NCBI GenBank assembly: GCA_001778455.1
Contig: MFGX01000088.1
Span: forward strand, 4,038 to 9,066
Source of the DNA: Candidatus Fraserbacteria bacterium RBG_16_55_9
Lineage (GTDB): Bacteria; Bipolaricaulota; Bipolaricaulia; RBG-16-55-9
Reading direction: 5' to 3'
Length of the DNA stretch: 5,029 nucleotides
Position 1 is the first letter of the stretch. Each line of letters starts with the position of its first letter. The translations under genes and the position numbers were made by a program. Under the pieces are notes generated by a model. The model was given only the letters and a program-made list of their open reading frames with translations. It searched no databases and was not told the DNA's origin. Shown piece by piece: positions 4,677 through 5,029 of the stretch.

Positions 4677-5029
4677 GAAGCTCCCCCATAGGCCCGAGCG
4701 ATGGCCTCCAGGCAGACCACGGCTTCCCGTTCTTCTTGCTCACCGGACTTCTTGTTGGCTCCATAACGAACCTCTTCAAAGAGTCGCGTCAACTTTCGGA
4801 TGTGCTCGCTGCGAAGACCCACCTGCTCCAGGTGACGCTCGAACTCTCTTGGGGTCATGGCCCGCTTGCGACGGATGCCACGATGTTCGCTCAAGATCCG
4901 GCTCATCTCGTGATAACAACGCATCACGGTGTCCGTCAGATCACTCCCGGATCGCAGGTCCGTGAGCGCATTGTGAGCTTCCTTTGCTAGTAATTCGAGA
5001 GTACCCTCCGGGCGACGGCGGGAGCGCTG
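4673..5029 (-). CDS. C-terminal part of a DUF4129-domain protein (5' end outside the window)
   Basis: The frame is open without interruption to the right edge, giving 118 residues of a longer protein. The internal ATG at 4927 is therefore probably not the true start. The visible part matches the soluble C-terminal DUF4129 region: a helix with AKEAHNAL, then TVMRCYHEMSRIL, then a loop with TPREFERHLEQVGL, then IRKLTRLFEEVRYG, the conserved end of this domain. DUF4129 proteins usually have several membrane segments before this region, some with transglutaminase-like domains. Neither can be checked here. It ends in an ATGA overlap with the next gene, so the two are cotranscribed and probably coupled. 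The domain is a known companion of MoxR ATPases; its biochemical role is unknown. Confidence 0.85.
   Translation of the reverse strand, partial: QRSRRRPEGTLELLAKEAHNALTDLRSGSDLTDTVMRCYHEMSRILSEHRGIRRKRAMTPREFERHLEQVGLRSEHIRKLTRLFEEVRYGANKKSGEQEEREAVVCLEAIARAYGGAS

Noticed and set aside
4673..4927. A complete 84-aa gene starting at ATG 4927
   Set aside because: The frame continues upstream to the window edge with residues that fit DUF4129, and there is no SD before 4927. It is the tail of a larger protein.

Overview
The window looks like ordinary chromosome from a moderately GC-rich, free-living bacterium. Genes are tightly packed, stop/start overlaps are short, and most starts have a strong AGGAGG-type Shine-Dalgarno (SD) site, so the organism depends on leadered translation. 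The phylum cannot be fixed from this sequence. A MoxR ATPase next to a DUF4129 protein and a DUF4015 protein is a combination I associate with Chloroflexota and similar environmental lineages, but that is only a hint. No phage, transposon, CRISPR or tRNA/rRNA signal was found.

Left part (about 1-705). Two small tandem plus-strand genes (211-405 and 422-619) encode paralogous YHS/TRASH-like metal-binding mini-proteins, each with a CxxC...CxxxC cysteine set. The first 190 bases hold only a weak open frame running in from the left edge.

Middle part (705-1894, minus strand). This is a cold-shock type transcription unit. A near-consensus sigma-70 promoter (TAGACA, 17 bp, TATAAT, with an extended -10 TG) drives a leader of about 150 nt, then a CspA-family protein. 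A strong hairpin with a T-rich tail follows. Next come translation initiation factor IF-1 (infA, TTG start) and an unrecognised 148-aa protein. The leader can fold in at least two mutually exclusive ways. In one, an 8-nt element pairs perfectly with the segment that overlaps the cspA SD and reaches the start codon. With the hairpin between cspA and infA, this resembles a two-level RNA control system (translation of cspA, read-through to infA), and it is the most interesting part of the window.

Right part (1920-5029, minus strand). A compact operon reads from the right edge: the C-terminal part of a DUF4129 protein (5' end outside the window), a protein with three N-terminal membrane segments, a complete MoxR-family AAA+ ATPase, and a membrane-anchored DUF4015 putative glycoside hydrolase. 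The first three genes overlap by 4 and 11 bases and are probably translationally coupled. MoxR ATPases are known chaperone-like factors for membrane or envelope complexes, so this operon probably serves a cell-envelope function. Its last gene ends about 25 bp before the cspA promoter.
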